DNA of 64,000 bases from Diaminobutyricibacter sp049994905 (GTDB lineage: Bacteria; Actinomycetota; Actinomycetes; Actinomycetales; Microbacteriaceae), in assembly GCF_049994905.1 (NCBI RefSeq), contig NZ_CP188258.1, positions 1,488,001 through 1,552,000 of the forward strand, read 5' to 3'. Below the pieces are notes generated by a model. The model had not been told where the DNA came from and did not search any database. It saw nothing but the letters and a program-made list of their open reading frames with translations. Positions 15,985 to 24,649 of this stretch are shown here, in pieces. The first letter of the stretch is position 1; the number at the start of each line of letters is the position of its first letter. A program made the translations under genes and the position numbers.

Positions 15985-18900
15985 CGCCCGGCCGACCGCC
16001 TCGTCGCCCCAGGCCTCCCTCAGCTCGCGTTCGAGGATGGAGCGCTCCAGCGACCGGAGGTCCTGGCGGGAGTTGAGCCGTGCTGCGAGGCCGAAGAGCT
16101 CCATCCCGGTCTCGACCCTGTCTGCGGTCGGTTCGGCGTCGCCGCGCTCCCAGAGCAACCAGGCCGCGAGGCCGGCGACCGCAGAACCGAGAACGGGCCG
16201 GTCGACGAACCCGGGCTGCATGCGGTGCTGCACGAGTATCCGCGTGCGCAGTTCTTTCGCAAGCCCGTCGACGACGCCGTAATCCGAGAATCCCGTGCGG
16301 ATGTGGGCGATGATGCAGGCCGCAGCGACGATGCTCTGCCAGGGAACCGGCGCGGAACCCGGGGCGGAATACACCGCGACCGCATCACGGTACTGGCTGA
16401 GACCGGTGCCGATCCGGCCGTCTGCGAGGTCGATCTCGGCGAGTCCGCTCCGGCCGATCGCACGGAGGTCGAGGAAGTCGAAGCCGAGCGACTCAGCATC
16501 GTCGGTCGCGAACCGTTCGAGGATCGGACGGCCACGCTCGATGTCGCCGGTCGCCACAGCGCACATCGCGACCAGCCATTCGAGCTGGCGCAGGTCGCCG
16601 TCGGCGTTGAGGGCGGTGAGACCGGCCTCGGCCTTGACTGCCCACTCGAGGGCCGCGACGCGATTCGCCAGCTGGCTGTGGAGCTGGGTCAGACCCTGGG
16701 CTGCCGAGGCCTGGCCCCAGGTGTCTTCGAGCTGCACCGAAAGCGCGTACGAGCGCTCGGCCTCGACGATCGCCTCGTCCAGTTCACCCGCGTTCTCGTG
16801 GAATTGCGCGGAGATCAGCGTCGCCATCGCGGCCGTCGCCGGGTCGGGCGACGCTTTGTACTCCGTGAGAAGCGTGAACCCTTCGACCGGTCGGCCCGCG
16901 GCGAGCACGAGGTTGGTGAGTGCCTCCAGGCGCCTGTCGGGCAGCGCAGCGCCACCCTTCTTGAGGCGCTTGAGCCGCGCGAGGGCGCGCCCGGCGACCG
17001 CGGAGTCGAAGTAGAGGAAGGTCGCCCCGAGCACGGCATACGTGGCAGCCGCTTCCAGGGTCTCGGCCGGTTCCGGCTCGTAACCGCGGAGTGCGCTGAT
17101 GACGGTCGGCCCGAAAGCGATGACCTCTGAGTGGGCGCTGCGGAGCGTCCAGTAGTACGCGAGTGCAGCGAACACGGTGGCGACAATGTCCGGCCTGGCC
17201 CCGTCGAGGGCGGAGCGGAGCACCGAAACCAGGTTGTCCTGCTCGGAGGTGACCAGCTGGAACGTGTGAACCTGCTCCGCCCCGTGGAGGTGTGCCAGCG
17301 CATGGCTGCTGAAGGTGCGCGCCCAGTCGTACATCCTGTCGCGCACCAGGTCGGTCTCGCCTGCTTCGATCAGCACGATGTCACCGAATTCGCGAACGGT
17401 TTCGAGCATCCGGTACCGAAGGATCCCCGTCGCGGCGTCCTCCGAGACGGAGACCAGCGACTGGTTGACGAGGGCGTCCAGGTCGTCGAGGATCCCGTCT
17501 GTGCCCGACCCCGCCACGATCTCGGCGGCCTCCGCGCTGAAGCCGTCGGGAAACCGCGACAGCCTGCGCAGGAGCGCCCGCTGGGGATCCGTCAGCAGAT
17601 TCCAGCTCCAGTCGATGACCGCCAGCAGCGTTCGATGACGTTCCGGCGCCGTGCGCTCACCGCTCGTGAGGAGTGCGAACCGATTCTTGAGGCGGCGTTC
17701 GACCTCTTCGACCGACATCGAGCGGATGCGCGCGGCGGCGAGCTCGATGGCCAGCGGCAGCCCGTCGAGCCGGTCGCAGAGGCGCACCACGACGTCGAGC
17801 GGCAGTACGACGGCCGGGCGCGCGGCCCGGGCCCGCTCGACGAAGAGGGCGACCGCGGGCCCGAGCGACGACACATCGGCCGGCGCGGGCGTCGACGGAA
17901 CGATGTCGGTCGGCGACAGGCCGCTCGTGAGCGAATCGAGCGGATAGACCCGTTCGGCACTGATCGCGAGCGGTGCGCGGCTCGTCGCAAGGATGCGGAC
18001 GTTCGTCGTCGAATCGAGGATGTCCGAGATCCACGCCGCAGCTGCATCGACGATGTGCTCGCAGTTGTCGACGATGAGAAGCGTCTCACGCTCGGCGAGC
18101 ATGCTGAGGATGCGCGAGCGCAAGTCGACGCGGGCATTCGGGTCGATCGATTGGATGCGTGTCGACCGCGCCTCGCGGATGCCCAGCGTCGATGCGATGG
18201 CCAGGCCGATGTCGTCGCCGGTACGCACGCTCGCGAGCTCGAGCACGATGACGGCGGGCGTGTGGACCGCACGGTTTCCGATCTCCTGGGCGAGGCGGGT
18301 CTTGCCGAGGCCACCGGCGCCGAGGATGGTCGTCAGCCGTCCGGTCGCAACGAGGTCCTCGACCGCCTCGAGGTCGTATTCCCGCCCGATGAGGGCGTTG
18401 GGCGCTGTGCGGAGACCGATGCGCGAGCGGGACACGACAGCCGGCCCGGGCGACGTCTCTTCGACCAGGAGCGAGGCGTTGAGGGCGACGAGTTCGGGTC
18501 CGGGACGCGTGCCGAGGGCTTCGCGGAGCCGGGAACGGAAGTCGTCGAAGGCGCGGATGGCGTCATTGCGCCGGCCTGCAGCGTCGAGTGTCAGGAGAAG
18601 CTCGCGCTGCAACCCTTCGTCGAGCGGAGATGCGGCGAGGAGGGGATCGAGGTCGGCAAGCGCCGCAGCGGTGTCGCCCTGCGCGCGGCGCGACCGGGCG
18701 CGCAGGTGGAGCAGGTCGCTCCGCAGTGAGCGGGCCGCCCGCTCGAGTTCGGACGCCAGGGGCGTCGGCCCGAGTTCGGCGCCGGGCTCGCCGCGCCAGA
18801 GGGCCAGAGCGGCTGTCGCGTCGTTGGCGGCACGCGCAGGGTCTCCTGCCAGCTCGGCCGCGCGGGCGCGTTCGAGGAGGGCTCGGGCGAGACCCAGGTC

Positions 18901-19206
18901 GGTGTGCTCCGGCGGGACGGCGAGGGCGTACCCTCCGGCGGTCGATTCGAGGATGCCGTCGGCGCTGGCCGTGCGCACGCGCGAGACGAGGGTCTGCAAC
19001 GCCGCACGTTCCTGCCGGGGCGGCGCATCATCCCAGAGGTCCTCGACCAGGGAAGGCACACTGACCGAGCCGCGCGCGAGAACCAGGGAGACGATCAGGC
19101 TCTTGCCCAGGGTGCCCGACGGCTCGGCGAGCGAGCCGGAGCGATCCTCGACCAGCACGGGGCCGAGGACGGCGACGCGGGGCTGCGGCCGGGTCGAGGA
19201 GTCCAC
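15904..19206 (-). CDS. SARP/AfsR-type transcriptional regulator with NTPase and TPR-like repeats
   Basis: A 1100-residue regulator. Domains in order: winged-helix DNA-binding domain (about 10-95), bacterial transcriptional activator domain BTAD (about 100-245), NB-ARC/AAA-type NTPase with Walker A GAGGLGKT at 296-303 and Walker B LLIVDNCEH, and an alpha-helical TPR-like C-terminal half. This is the layout of AfsR-like activators of secondary metabolism. SARP winged helices bind heptads repeated every 11 bp; such repeats lie upstream of the nearby ABC operon. The start is GTG 19206, supported by a TAAACT box 6 bases upstream. The 3' end overlaps the PH-domain gene by 81 bp. Targets are inferred, not shown. 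Confidence 0.88.
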   Translation of the reverse strand: MDSSTRPQPRVAVLGPVLVEDRSGSLAEPSGTLGKSLIVSLVLARGSVSVPSLVEDLWDDAPPRQERAALQTLVSRVRTASADGILESTAGGYALAVPPEHTDLGLARALLERARAAELAGDPARAANDATAALALWRGEPGAELGPTPLASELERAARSLRSDLLHLRARSRRAQGDTAAALADLDPLLAASPLDEGLQRELLLTLDAAGRRNDAIRAFDDFRSRLREALGTRPGPELVALNASLLVEETSPGPAVVSRSRIGLRTAPNALIGREYDLEAVEDLVATGRLTTILGAGGLGKTRLAQEIGNRAVHTPAVIVLELASVRTGDDIGLAIASTLGIREARSTRIQSIDPNARVDLRSRILSMLAERETLLIVDNCEHIVDAAAAWISDILDSTTNVRILATSRAPLAISAERVYPLDSLTSGLSPTDIVPSTPAPADVSSLGPAVALFVERARAARPAVVLPLDVVVRLCDRLDGLPLAIELAAARIRSMSVEEVERRLKNRFALLTSGERTAPERHRTLLAVIDWSWNLLTDPQRALLRRLSRFPDGFSAEAAEIVAGSGTDGILDDLDALVNQSLVSVSEDAATGILRYRMLETVREFGDIVLIEAGETDLVRDRMYDWARTFSSHALAHLHGAEQVHTFQLVTSEQDNLVSVLRSALDGARPDIVATVFAALAYYWTLRSAHSEVIAFGPTVISALRGYEPEPAETLEAAATYAVLGATFLYFDSAVAGRALARLKRLKKGGAALPDRRLEALTNLVLAAGRPVEGFTLLTEYKASPDPATAAMATLISAQFHENAGELDEAIVEAERSYALSVQLEDTWGQASAAQGLTQLHSQLANRVAALEWAVKAEAGLTALNADGDLRQLEWLVAMCAVATGDIERGRPILERFATDDAESLGFDFLDLRAIGRSGLAEIDLADGRIGTGLSQYRDAVAVYSAPGSAPVPWQSIVAAACIIAHIRTGFSDYGVVDGLAKELRTRILVQHRMQPGFVDRPVLGSAVAGLAAWLLWERGDAEPTADRVETGMELFGLAARLNSRQDLRSLERSILERELREAWGDEAVGRALSSAGALTRDDAVDRVIDLLGRAARQ

Positions 19207-19212
19207 TCGCCG

Positions 19213-19218
19213 AGTTTA
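19213..19218 (-). promoter_or_regulatory. -10 box for leaderless SARP gene mRNA
   Basis: TAAACT on the minus strand, exactly 6 bases before the GTG at 19206. It supports that start codon over internal candidates. Confidence 0.5.
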
Positions 19219-19332
19219 GCGATCGCGGGCGACCGGATTCGGCCCGACCGGGCCGGTGCGGCGGCGACCGGCGATAGGCTGCAGCGAGGGATGGTGCCGC
19301 GGCGACCGCGCACCGTGTGCGGGGAGGCGCCG

Positions 19333-19929
19333 ATGGCGAGCGATTGGTCCGACTTCTACGAGGCCCAGGCGGGCCGCGGCCCGCGTGCGACGTTCATCGC
19401 CGGCCTCGACGCCCGCGACGGACTCCCGCCCGGGCGGGCGATCGACATCGGCTGCGGCGACGGTGTCGAGACCCGTGAGCTGCTCGAGCGGGGCTGGCGC
19501 GTGCTCGCGATCGACGCGGACGACGGCGTCGAGGACCGCCTTCGTTCGACGATCGGGGATGCCGCCGACGGTGCGCCGGTCGAGATCTGGCAGCGGACGT
19601 TCGAGACCTTGACCGGGCTGCCGGAGGCGGACTTCGTCTACGCCGGGTTCGCGCTGCCCTTCTGCGATGCCTCGCATTTTCCGTACCTGTGGGCGGACAT
19701 CCGCGAAGCCCTGCAGGTCGATGCGGTCTTCGCGGGCGAATTCTTCGGGCCGGACGATGACTGGTTCGGCCGGCCGGGGATGAACTTCCATGACAGCGCC
19801 GGTGTCGAGCGGATGCTCGCGGGTCTCGACGTCGTGCAGGTCGTCGAGGACAACCGCGACGGGCTGTCGTTCGAGGGTCCCAAGCACTGGCACGTGTTCC
19901 ACGTCGTCGCCCGCAACAACCCGCGCTGA
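19333..19929 (+). CDS. SAM-dependent methyltransferase (class I)
   Basis: A 198-residue cytosolic methyltransferase. Motif I is clear (AIDIGCGDGVETRELLERGWRVLAIDAD, residues about 36-62), followed by the acidic loop of motif II (DFVYAGFALPFC) and a short C-terminal half, as in TehB- or Tellurite-resistance-like small methyltransferases. The ATG at 19333 is preferred because GGGGAGG precedes it by 5 bases. An in-frame ATG at 19291, 10 bases after a TAGGCT box, would add 14 Arg/Pro-rich residues. It is divergent from the SARP gene across about 125 bases and convergent with the CoA-binding protein gene. The substrate is unknown. Confidence 0.83.
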   Translation: MASDWSDFYEAQAGRGPRATFIAGLDARDGLPPGRAIDIGCGDGVETRELLERGWRVLAIDADDGVEDRLRSTIGDAADGAPVEIWQRTFETLTGLPEADFVYAGFALPFCDASHFPYLWADIREALQVDAVFAGEFFGPDDDWFGRPGMNFHDSAGVERMLAGLDVVQVVEDNRDGLSFEGPKHWHVFHVVARNNPR

Positions 19930-19948
19930 CGCGACGGATGGCGCCGAA

Positions 19949-20545
19949 TCAGCGGATGGTCTTGCGCGCGGTGATCTGACCGGTGTCGAACCCGAGAAGG
20001 TGCAGGCCGCCGTTGAAGCGCGCGTGCTCGATCTTGATGCAGCGGTCCATCACGACGGTCAGGCCTTTCGACTCGCCGTACTCTGCCGCTTCCTGGTTCC
20101 AGATGCCGAGCTGCACCCAGATGGTCGGCGCCCCGATGGCCACGACCTCGTCGATGACGGCCGGGATGTCGCTGCCCTTGCGGAACACGTCGACGATGTC
20201 GGGGACCTCGGGCAGCGACGCGAGGTCGGGATACGCCTTCTGTCCCAGGATCTCGTCGGCGTTGGGGTTCACGAAGTAGACGCGGTAGTCGCTGGACTGC
20301 TGCAGGTATGTTCCGACGAAGTAGCTGGAGCGCGCCGGGTTCGGCGACGCCCCGACGATGGCGACCGATTTCGCCGCGCGCAGGATCTTCAGGCGCTCCT
20401 TGGCGTCGGGTCCGGTCCACGTGCGCTGTGATTTCAGCAGCTTCGCGAGTGGCGAGTCGGCGGGAAGCGAGCAGCTCAGGCCGTTGGCGAGCTGGACCTC
20501 GGCGAGGTCCGCGTTCTCCGTGGGAGTCACATCGGTGAGGGTCAT
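19949..20545 (-). CDS. CoA-binding domain protein
   Basis: A 198-residue protein with a succinyl-CoA-synthetase-like CoA-binding Rossmann domain (residues about 55-180: SVAIVGASPNPARSSYFVGTYL, VYFVNPNADEILG, PTIWVQLGIWNQEAAEYGESKGLTVVMDRCIKIEHARF). The conserved CIKIEH cysteine of this small family is present. The start overlaps the stop of metY by 4 bases, so the two are one translational unit. The pairing of this domain with homocysteine synthase is frequent in actinobacteria. A role in sulfur or acyl-CoA-linked regulation is plausible but unproven. The N-terminal 50 residues are variable. Confidence 0.85.
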   Translation of the reverse strand: MTLTDVTPTENADLAEVQLANGLSCSLPADSPLAKLLKSQRTWTGPDAKERLKILRAAKSVAIVGASPNPARSSYFVGTYLQQSSDYRVYFVNPNADEILGQKAYPDLASLPEVPDIVDVFRKGSDIPAVIDEVVAIGAPTIWVQLGIWNQEAAEYGESKGLTVVMDRCIKIEHARFNGGLHLLGFDTGQITARKTIR

Positions 20546-21837
20546 GAGTTCTCCTTCACAGCCAGGTCGAGCGCCTGGTCGAGGTCGTAGATGATGTCAT
20601 CAACGTCTTCGATGCCCACGCTAATCCTTACGACGCCCGGGAGCACCCCCGCATCGACGAGCTGCTGTTCCGTGAGCTGGGCGTGGGTCGTGGAGGCGGG
20701 GTGGATGACGAGCGTCTTCGCGTCGCCGATGTTCGCCAGGTGGCTCGCGAGGTTGACCGACTCGATGAACTTCTGGCCGGCCGCCCGGCCGCCCCTGACC
20801 TCGAAGCTGAACACGCTTCCCGGTCCCTTCGGGAGGTACTTCAGCGCGCGATCGTGGTGCGGATGCGCGGGGAGCCCGGCCCACAGGACCGATTCGATAC
20901 GGGGGTCGGCGTCGAGCCATTCGGCGACGGCGCGCGCGTTGTCGACGTGAGCCTGGATGCGGTAGGGGAGCGTCTCGACACCCTGCGCGAGCAGGAACGC
21001 CGAATGCGGGGCGAGCGTCGGGCCGATGTCGCGCAGCTGCTCGGCCCGCAGGCGCGTGAGGAACGCGTACTCGCCGAAGTTGCCCGACCACTGGAGGCCG
21101 CCGTAGGTGGGCACCGGCTCGCCGAAGAGCGGGAATTTCTCGCTGTGCCAGTCGAACCGGCCGCTTTCGACGACGACGCCGCCGAGCGTGGTGCCGTGGC
21201 CTCCCAGGAACTTGGTGGCCGAATGGATGACGATGTCGGCTCCCCACTCGAACGGCCGGTTCAGGTACGGGGTCGCGATCGTCGAATCGATGATGAGCGG
21301 AATGCCGGCAGCGTGGGCGACGGCGGCGAGGCCTTCGATGTCGGCGATCTCGCCCGACGGGTTGGCCACGGTCTCGGCGAAGACGAGCTTCGTCCTGTCG
21401 GTGATCGCGGCCGCATAGTCGGCGGGGTCCGAGCTCTGGATGAACGTGGTCTCGACACCGAAGCGGCGCAGGGTGACATCGAGCTGCGTGATCGATCCGC
21501 CATAGAGGTTCGCCGAAGCGACGATGTGGTCGCCCGCGCCTGCCAGCGACGCGAACGTGATGTACTGGGCGCTCAGTCCGCTCGCTGTCGCGACGGCGCC
21601 GAGGCCGCCTTCCAGGCTTGCGATGCGCTCCTCGAACGAAGCGACGGTGGGGTTGGCGAGACGCGAGTAGATGTTGCCGTACTTCTGCAGGGCGAAGCGG
21701 GCTGCGGCATCCGCCGTGTCGTCGAAGACGAACGCGCTCGTCTGGTAGATCGGGAGCGCGCGGGCGCCCGTCACAGGGTCGGGGATGTTGCCCGCGTGAA
21801 TCGCACGCGTGCGGAAGCCGTATTCGCGATCTGCCAT
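20542..21837 (-). CDS. metY: O-acetylhomoserine sulfhydrylase (homocysteine synthase)
   Basis: A 431-residue PLP enzyme of the Cys/Met metabolism family. It makes homocysteine from O-acetylhomoserine and sulfide, a direct-sulfhydrylation step toward methionine. Lys209 in DIVIHSATKFLGGHG is the Schiff-base lysine. YGNIYSRLANPTVASFEERIASLEGG and the C-terminal VRISVGIEDVDDIIYDLDQAL are family signatures, and the length (about 430) separates it from the roughly 390-residue cystathionine synthases and lyases. The start at 21837 sits 6 bases after a TAGCGT box (leaderless). Downstream it is coupled to a CoA-binding protein gene. No SAM riboswitch is seen upstream. Confidence 0.94.
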   Translation of the reverse strand: MADREYGFRTRAIHAGNIPDPVTGARALPIYQTSAFVFDDTADAAARFALQKYGNIYSRLANPTVASFEERIASLEGGLGAVATASGLSAQYITFASLAGAGDHIVASANLYGGSITQLDVTLRRFGVETTFIQSSDPADYAAAITDRTKLVFAETVANPSGEIADIEGLAAVAHAAGIPLIIDSTIATPYLNRPFEWGADIVIHSATKFLGGHGTTLGGVVVESGRFDWHSEKFPLFGEPVPTYGGLQWSGNFGEYAFLTRLRAEQLRDIGPTLAPHSAFLLAQGVETLPYRIQAHVDNARAVAEWLDADPRIESVLWAGLPAHPHHDRALKYLPKGPGSVFSFEVRGGRAAGQKFIESVNLASHLANIGDAKTLVIHPASTTHAQLTEQQLVDAGVLPGVVRISVGIEDVDDIIYDLDQALDLAVKENS

Positions 21838-21843
21838 GCGTTC

Positions 21844-21849
21844 ACGCTA
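21844..21849 (-). promoter_or_regulatory. -10 box for leaderless metY mRNA
   Basis: TAGCGT on the minus strand, 6 bases before the ATG at 21837. No ribosome site or structured leader lies in between. Confidence 0.5.
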
Positions 21850-21907
21850 CCCGAGCGCATGCACGGTCCCGTTCACGGGTGTAACAGTCCGCAACCCCGT
21901 GCGGCGG

Positions 21908-22918
21908 TCAGCTCGAGATCGCCACCGCGCCGAGGCCCAGGACGGCGATCAGCACCCACGACAGCAGGCCGACCGCGAGGGCGCGCCACCCCGTCCCGAC
22001 GAGGGTGCGGAGCCTCACCGCCGAACCGAGTCCGAAGAGTGCCATCGCCAGCAGCACGGTCTGCACGGTGTCGGCCACGCTGAGCACGACCGGCGATGGC
22101 GGAAGGAACGTCCGCACCAGCATGGCGGCGATGAAGCCGGCTACGAACAGCGGAACGACCGGGGGCCGCTTCGCTGCCGGGTCGGGGTCGACGTGACGGC
22201 GCCGCTCGACGACCGAGGTGATCGCGACCATCGGAGCGAGCATGAGCACGCGGGTGAGCTTGACCACGAGCGCGACGGCGAGGGCCGCGGAGCCGGCGAT
22301 CTGCGCGGTCGCGACGACCTGCCCGACATCGTGGACGCCTGCCCCGACCCAGTGGCCGAACTGCGCGTTCGTGAGCCCGAGCGGATGCCAGAACACCGGC
22401 AGCACGAAGATCGCCAGCGTGCCGCAGAGCGTGACCAGCGCGACCGGGGTCGCCGTCTCCTCGTCCTTGGCCCGCACCACGCCGCTCATCGCCCCGATCG
22501 CGGACGCACCGCAGATCGAGAAGCCGGTCGCGACCAGCAGGGGCTGGTGGCCGGGGAGCCGGAACAGCCTGCCGAGCCCGATCGTGCCGACGAACGTCAC
22601 GATCACGATCAGCACCGTCGTCAGGATCGTGACCCAGCCGAGGTTCGCGATGTCGACCAGGCTCAGCTTGAGGCCGAGCAGCACGATGCCGATGCGCATC
22701 AGGCGGCGGGATGCGACGGCGAGGCCCGGCGCGAGCGACCCGTTCAGGGCCGGCCGCGCAAACGGAAGCTGTCCGACGATGATGCCGAGCGCGACCGCGG
22801 CCGTCAGCAGCGGGATCGCGGGCACGAGCCAGTGGATGCCCCAGGCGGCGGCAGCAGCCAGCGCCGCAGCCGTCAGCCCCGGCAGCGCGGCCCGGGATGT
22901 CTGGGGTGCGGCGTTCAT
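21908..22918 (-). CDS. YeiH/UPF0324 family putative sulfur-anion exporter
   Basis: A 336-residue integral membrane protein with about ten hydrophobic segments. Family marks include LGLKLSLVDIANLG, the conserved ATGFSICGASAIGAM and the GAGVHDVGQVVATA segment. UPF0324 (PSE) members such as YeiH are annotated as putative sulfate or sulfite exporters, and TauZ of Paracoccus is one described example linked to taurine metabolism. It lies directly upstream of the metY unit in the same direction but 70 bases apart, and downstream of a strong terminator, so it is probably its own transcript. A role in exporting excess sulfite or sulfate is inferred from the family. Confidence 0.85.
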   Translation of the reverse strand: MNAAPQTSRAALPGLTAAALAAAAAWGIHWLVPAIPLLTAAVALGIIVGQLPFARPALNGSLAPGLAVASRRLMRIGIVLLGLKLSLVDIANLGWVTILTTVLIVIVTFVGTIGLGRLFRLPGHQPLLVATGFSICGASAIGAMSGVVRAKDEETATPVALVTLCGTLAIFVLPVFWHPLGLTNAQFGHWVGAGVHDVGQVVATAQIAGSAALAVALVVKLTRVLMLAPMVAITSVVERRRHVDPDPAAKRPPVVPLFVAGFIAAMLVRTFLPPSPVVLSVADTVQTVLLAMALFGLGSAVRLRTLVGTGWRALAVGLLSWVLIAVLGLGAVAISS

Positions 22919-22963
22919 CCTGTCTATTCTGCCGGGGACTGGCGCCCCTGACAGACCGCTCGA

Positions 22964-23014
22964 GCACAGGGAAAAGCATCCCGAATCGCGGTTCGGGGAT
23001 GCTTTTCCCTGTGC
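22964..23014. terminator. Bidirectional intrinsic terminator between the sedolisin and YeiH genes
   Basis: A 22-bp stem with one bulged G surrounds a 6-base loop (22986-22991). Left arm 22964-22985, right arm 22992-23014. The core is GCATCCCGAA/TTCGGGGATGC flanked by AAAA on one side and TTTT on the other, so it can terminate in both directions. It follows the sedolisin stop at 23036 on the minus strand. Confidence 0.82.
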
Positions 23015-23035
23015 CCGACGGCGTCAGAGGCGAGC

Positions 23036-24610
23036 TCAGAGCGAGGCGAGGAGCTCGGACCCGTTGGGGACGCCGAGGCCGGTGCAGGCGTCCCAGCCCG
23101 GGCCGGCAGTGAAGGCACCGTTGTTTCCGGAGGTGATGTCACGGAATCCCGCAGCGACCTGGCCGGCATTGATCGAGTCGTACAGCTTCGGCTGCGCGAG
23201 CCCGAGGGGTGCGCCGGTCGACTGAACCAGGCGCGCCACCAGCGCTGCCCAGAGCGGAGCGACCGCGCTGGTGCCCCCGATCACCAGCTGCTTGCCGTCG
23301 ACCAGCACCTGGTAGCCGGTCTGCGGGTCGGCGACGGCAGAGACATCCGGTACTCCGCGCCCGGACGCCTGCGTTGTGGAGGGGACCCCGACGTTCGCCT
23401 GCCATGTCGGGCGCGGGAACACGTCGCTCACGCCACCACCGGTGGCGCCCCGGCCCGGGCCGTTGTTCCAGACCGTCTCCGACTGCACGGTCGCCGTCGA
23501 CGCATCGGCGGCGAGTCGTGTGCCGCCGCATGCCAGCGCGTGCGGGCTGGATGCGGGGAAGTCGACGTGCGGGCGCCCGTCGGTGACGTTATCCGAACTT
23601 CCGTCGTCGCCGGCGGCCGCCGTTGAGGTCACTCCGAGGGCTGCCGCATCGACCAGTGCCTGGTCGAACGCGGTGCGGGCCTGTGCGGTCCACTGGTCTT
23701 CGCTCTGGCCCCAGCTGATGCTGATCGCGGCGGGCGTCGGGCTGGCGTGGGCGGCCATCGTGACCGCGTCGATGAACCCGGCGTCGGTGTTGGGCGCGAA
23801 GTAGACGATGATGTGTGCGCCCGGCGCCAGCGCCCCGGCGACCTCGATGTCGAGGAGCACTTCGCCATCGGCGCCGTTCGGGTCCTGGCCCGGCACGTTC
23901 GTCGCCCCGTCGACTCCGACCGCGGTCACGGTCGGTGGCGGGGTGACGCCCAGGCTGCTGAAGTACGCGTCGAGGTCGCTCTGCGCGAAGCCGCCGCCCA
24001 GTTCGATGATCGCGATGGTCGTGCCCGCCCCGTCGGTGTTCGGCGGGAAGGCATAGATGGCCCCGAGCTCGATCGGCGTGTAGCTGGTGCTGACGGCATG
24101 GGGCAGCGCGACACGGTAGAGGGTGCGCGCCTGCGGGCGGTCGTCGATCCCGAGCACGGCCGTGACGATGCCGCTCAGCGGGGTCGGTACGCTGAGTCCA
24201 CCGGTGCGGTGCCGGTGTTCGACCGCGTTCCCGTTCGGGTCCGCGCTCGTGGCCAGACCGAGGTCGGTGCCGAACACGCGGCTGAGCACTGCCGCCGTTC
24301 CCGAAACGCGCACGTGACGGTCGGCAGCGCTGCTGTCGAGGACCGTGACTCCCAACCCTTCGAGGGTCGACGTCACGAGCGCGAGGTCGGCCGGATCAGC
24401 GCCGTACCGCGCGGCGAACTCGTCGGGCGGGATCGGGTTCGACAGCACCTCGTCCGGTACTTCGGCGCGGCGCCGCAGGATGAGCGTCGCTTCGACCGGG
24501 GTCTGCGGATCGAGTGCCGCCGATGAGGTCAGCCCCGGGGCGGGGGGCCGTTCGCTTCCCGGAAGCGGTGTGAGATCGAGTGGTTCGTTCTGATCGTCGA
24601 CAGAGGTCAT
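23036..24610 (-). CDS. Sedolisin (peptidase family S53), kumamolisin-like
   Basis: A 524-residue serine-carboxyl peptidase. An N-terminal activation prodomain (about residues 25-165) precedes the catalytic domain. The catalytic residues can be placed: Glu250 and Asp254 (GEVLLDIEVAGA), oxyanion Asp335 (AAAGDDG) and Ser448 (IGGTSAVAPLW, the GTS..P signature). The calcium site is at the end (Asp491-Ile492, Asp507 in PGWDACTGLG). These enzymes work at acid pH, usually outside the cell, but no signal peptide is visible: the N-terminus is acidic and polar. The start at 24610 has TAGACC 6 bases upstream. Export by another route or loss of the signal are open possibilities. Confidence 0.92.
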   Translation of the reverse strand: MTSVDDQNEPLDLTPLPGSERPPAPGLTSSAALDPQTPVEATLILRRRAEVPDEVLSNPIPPDEFAARYGADPADLALVTSTLEGLGVTVLDSSAADRHVRVSGTAAVLSRVFGTDLGLATSADPNGNAVEHRHRTGGLSVPTPLSGIVTAVLGIDDRPQARTLYRVALPHAVSTSYTPIELGAIYAFPPNTDGAGTTIAIIELGGGFAQSDLDAYFSSLGVTPPPTVTAVGVDGATNVPGQDPNGADGEVLLDIEVAGALAPGAHIIVYFAPNTDAGFIDAVTMAAHASPTPAAISISWGQSEDQWTAQARTAFDQALVDAAALGVTSTAAAGDDGSSDNVTDGRPHVDFPASSPHALACGGTRLAADASTATVQSETVWNNGPGRGATGGGVSDVFPRPTWQANVGVPSTTQASGRGVPDVSAVADPQTGYQVLVDGKQLVIGGTSAVAPLWAALVARLVQSTGAPLGLAQPKLYDSINAGQVAAGFRDITSGNNGAFTAGPGWDACTGLGVPNGSELLASL

Positions 24611-24649
24611 GACTCCGGTCTACCACTACGGGCCGACAGCCTGAACGGG

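Noticed and set aside
17131..18729. Long plus-strand frame inside the SARP gene
   Set aside because: Charged, repetitive composition with no motif, wholly opposite a gene with complete domains.
21838..21907. Possible SAM riboswitch upstream of metY
   Set aside because: The -10 box is 6 bases from the start codon, leaving no leader. The only structure is a small CCCG-TTCA-CGGG stem further upstream.
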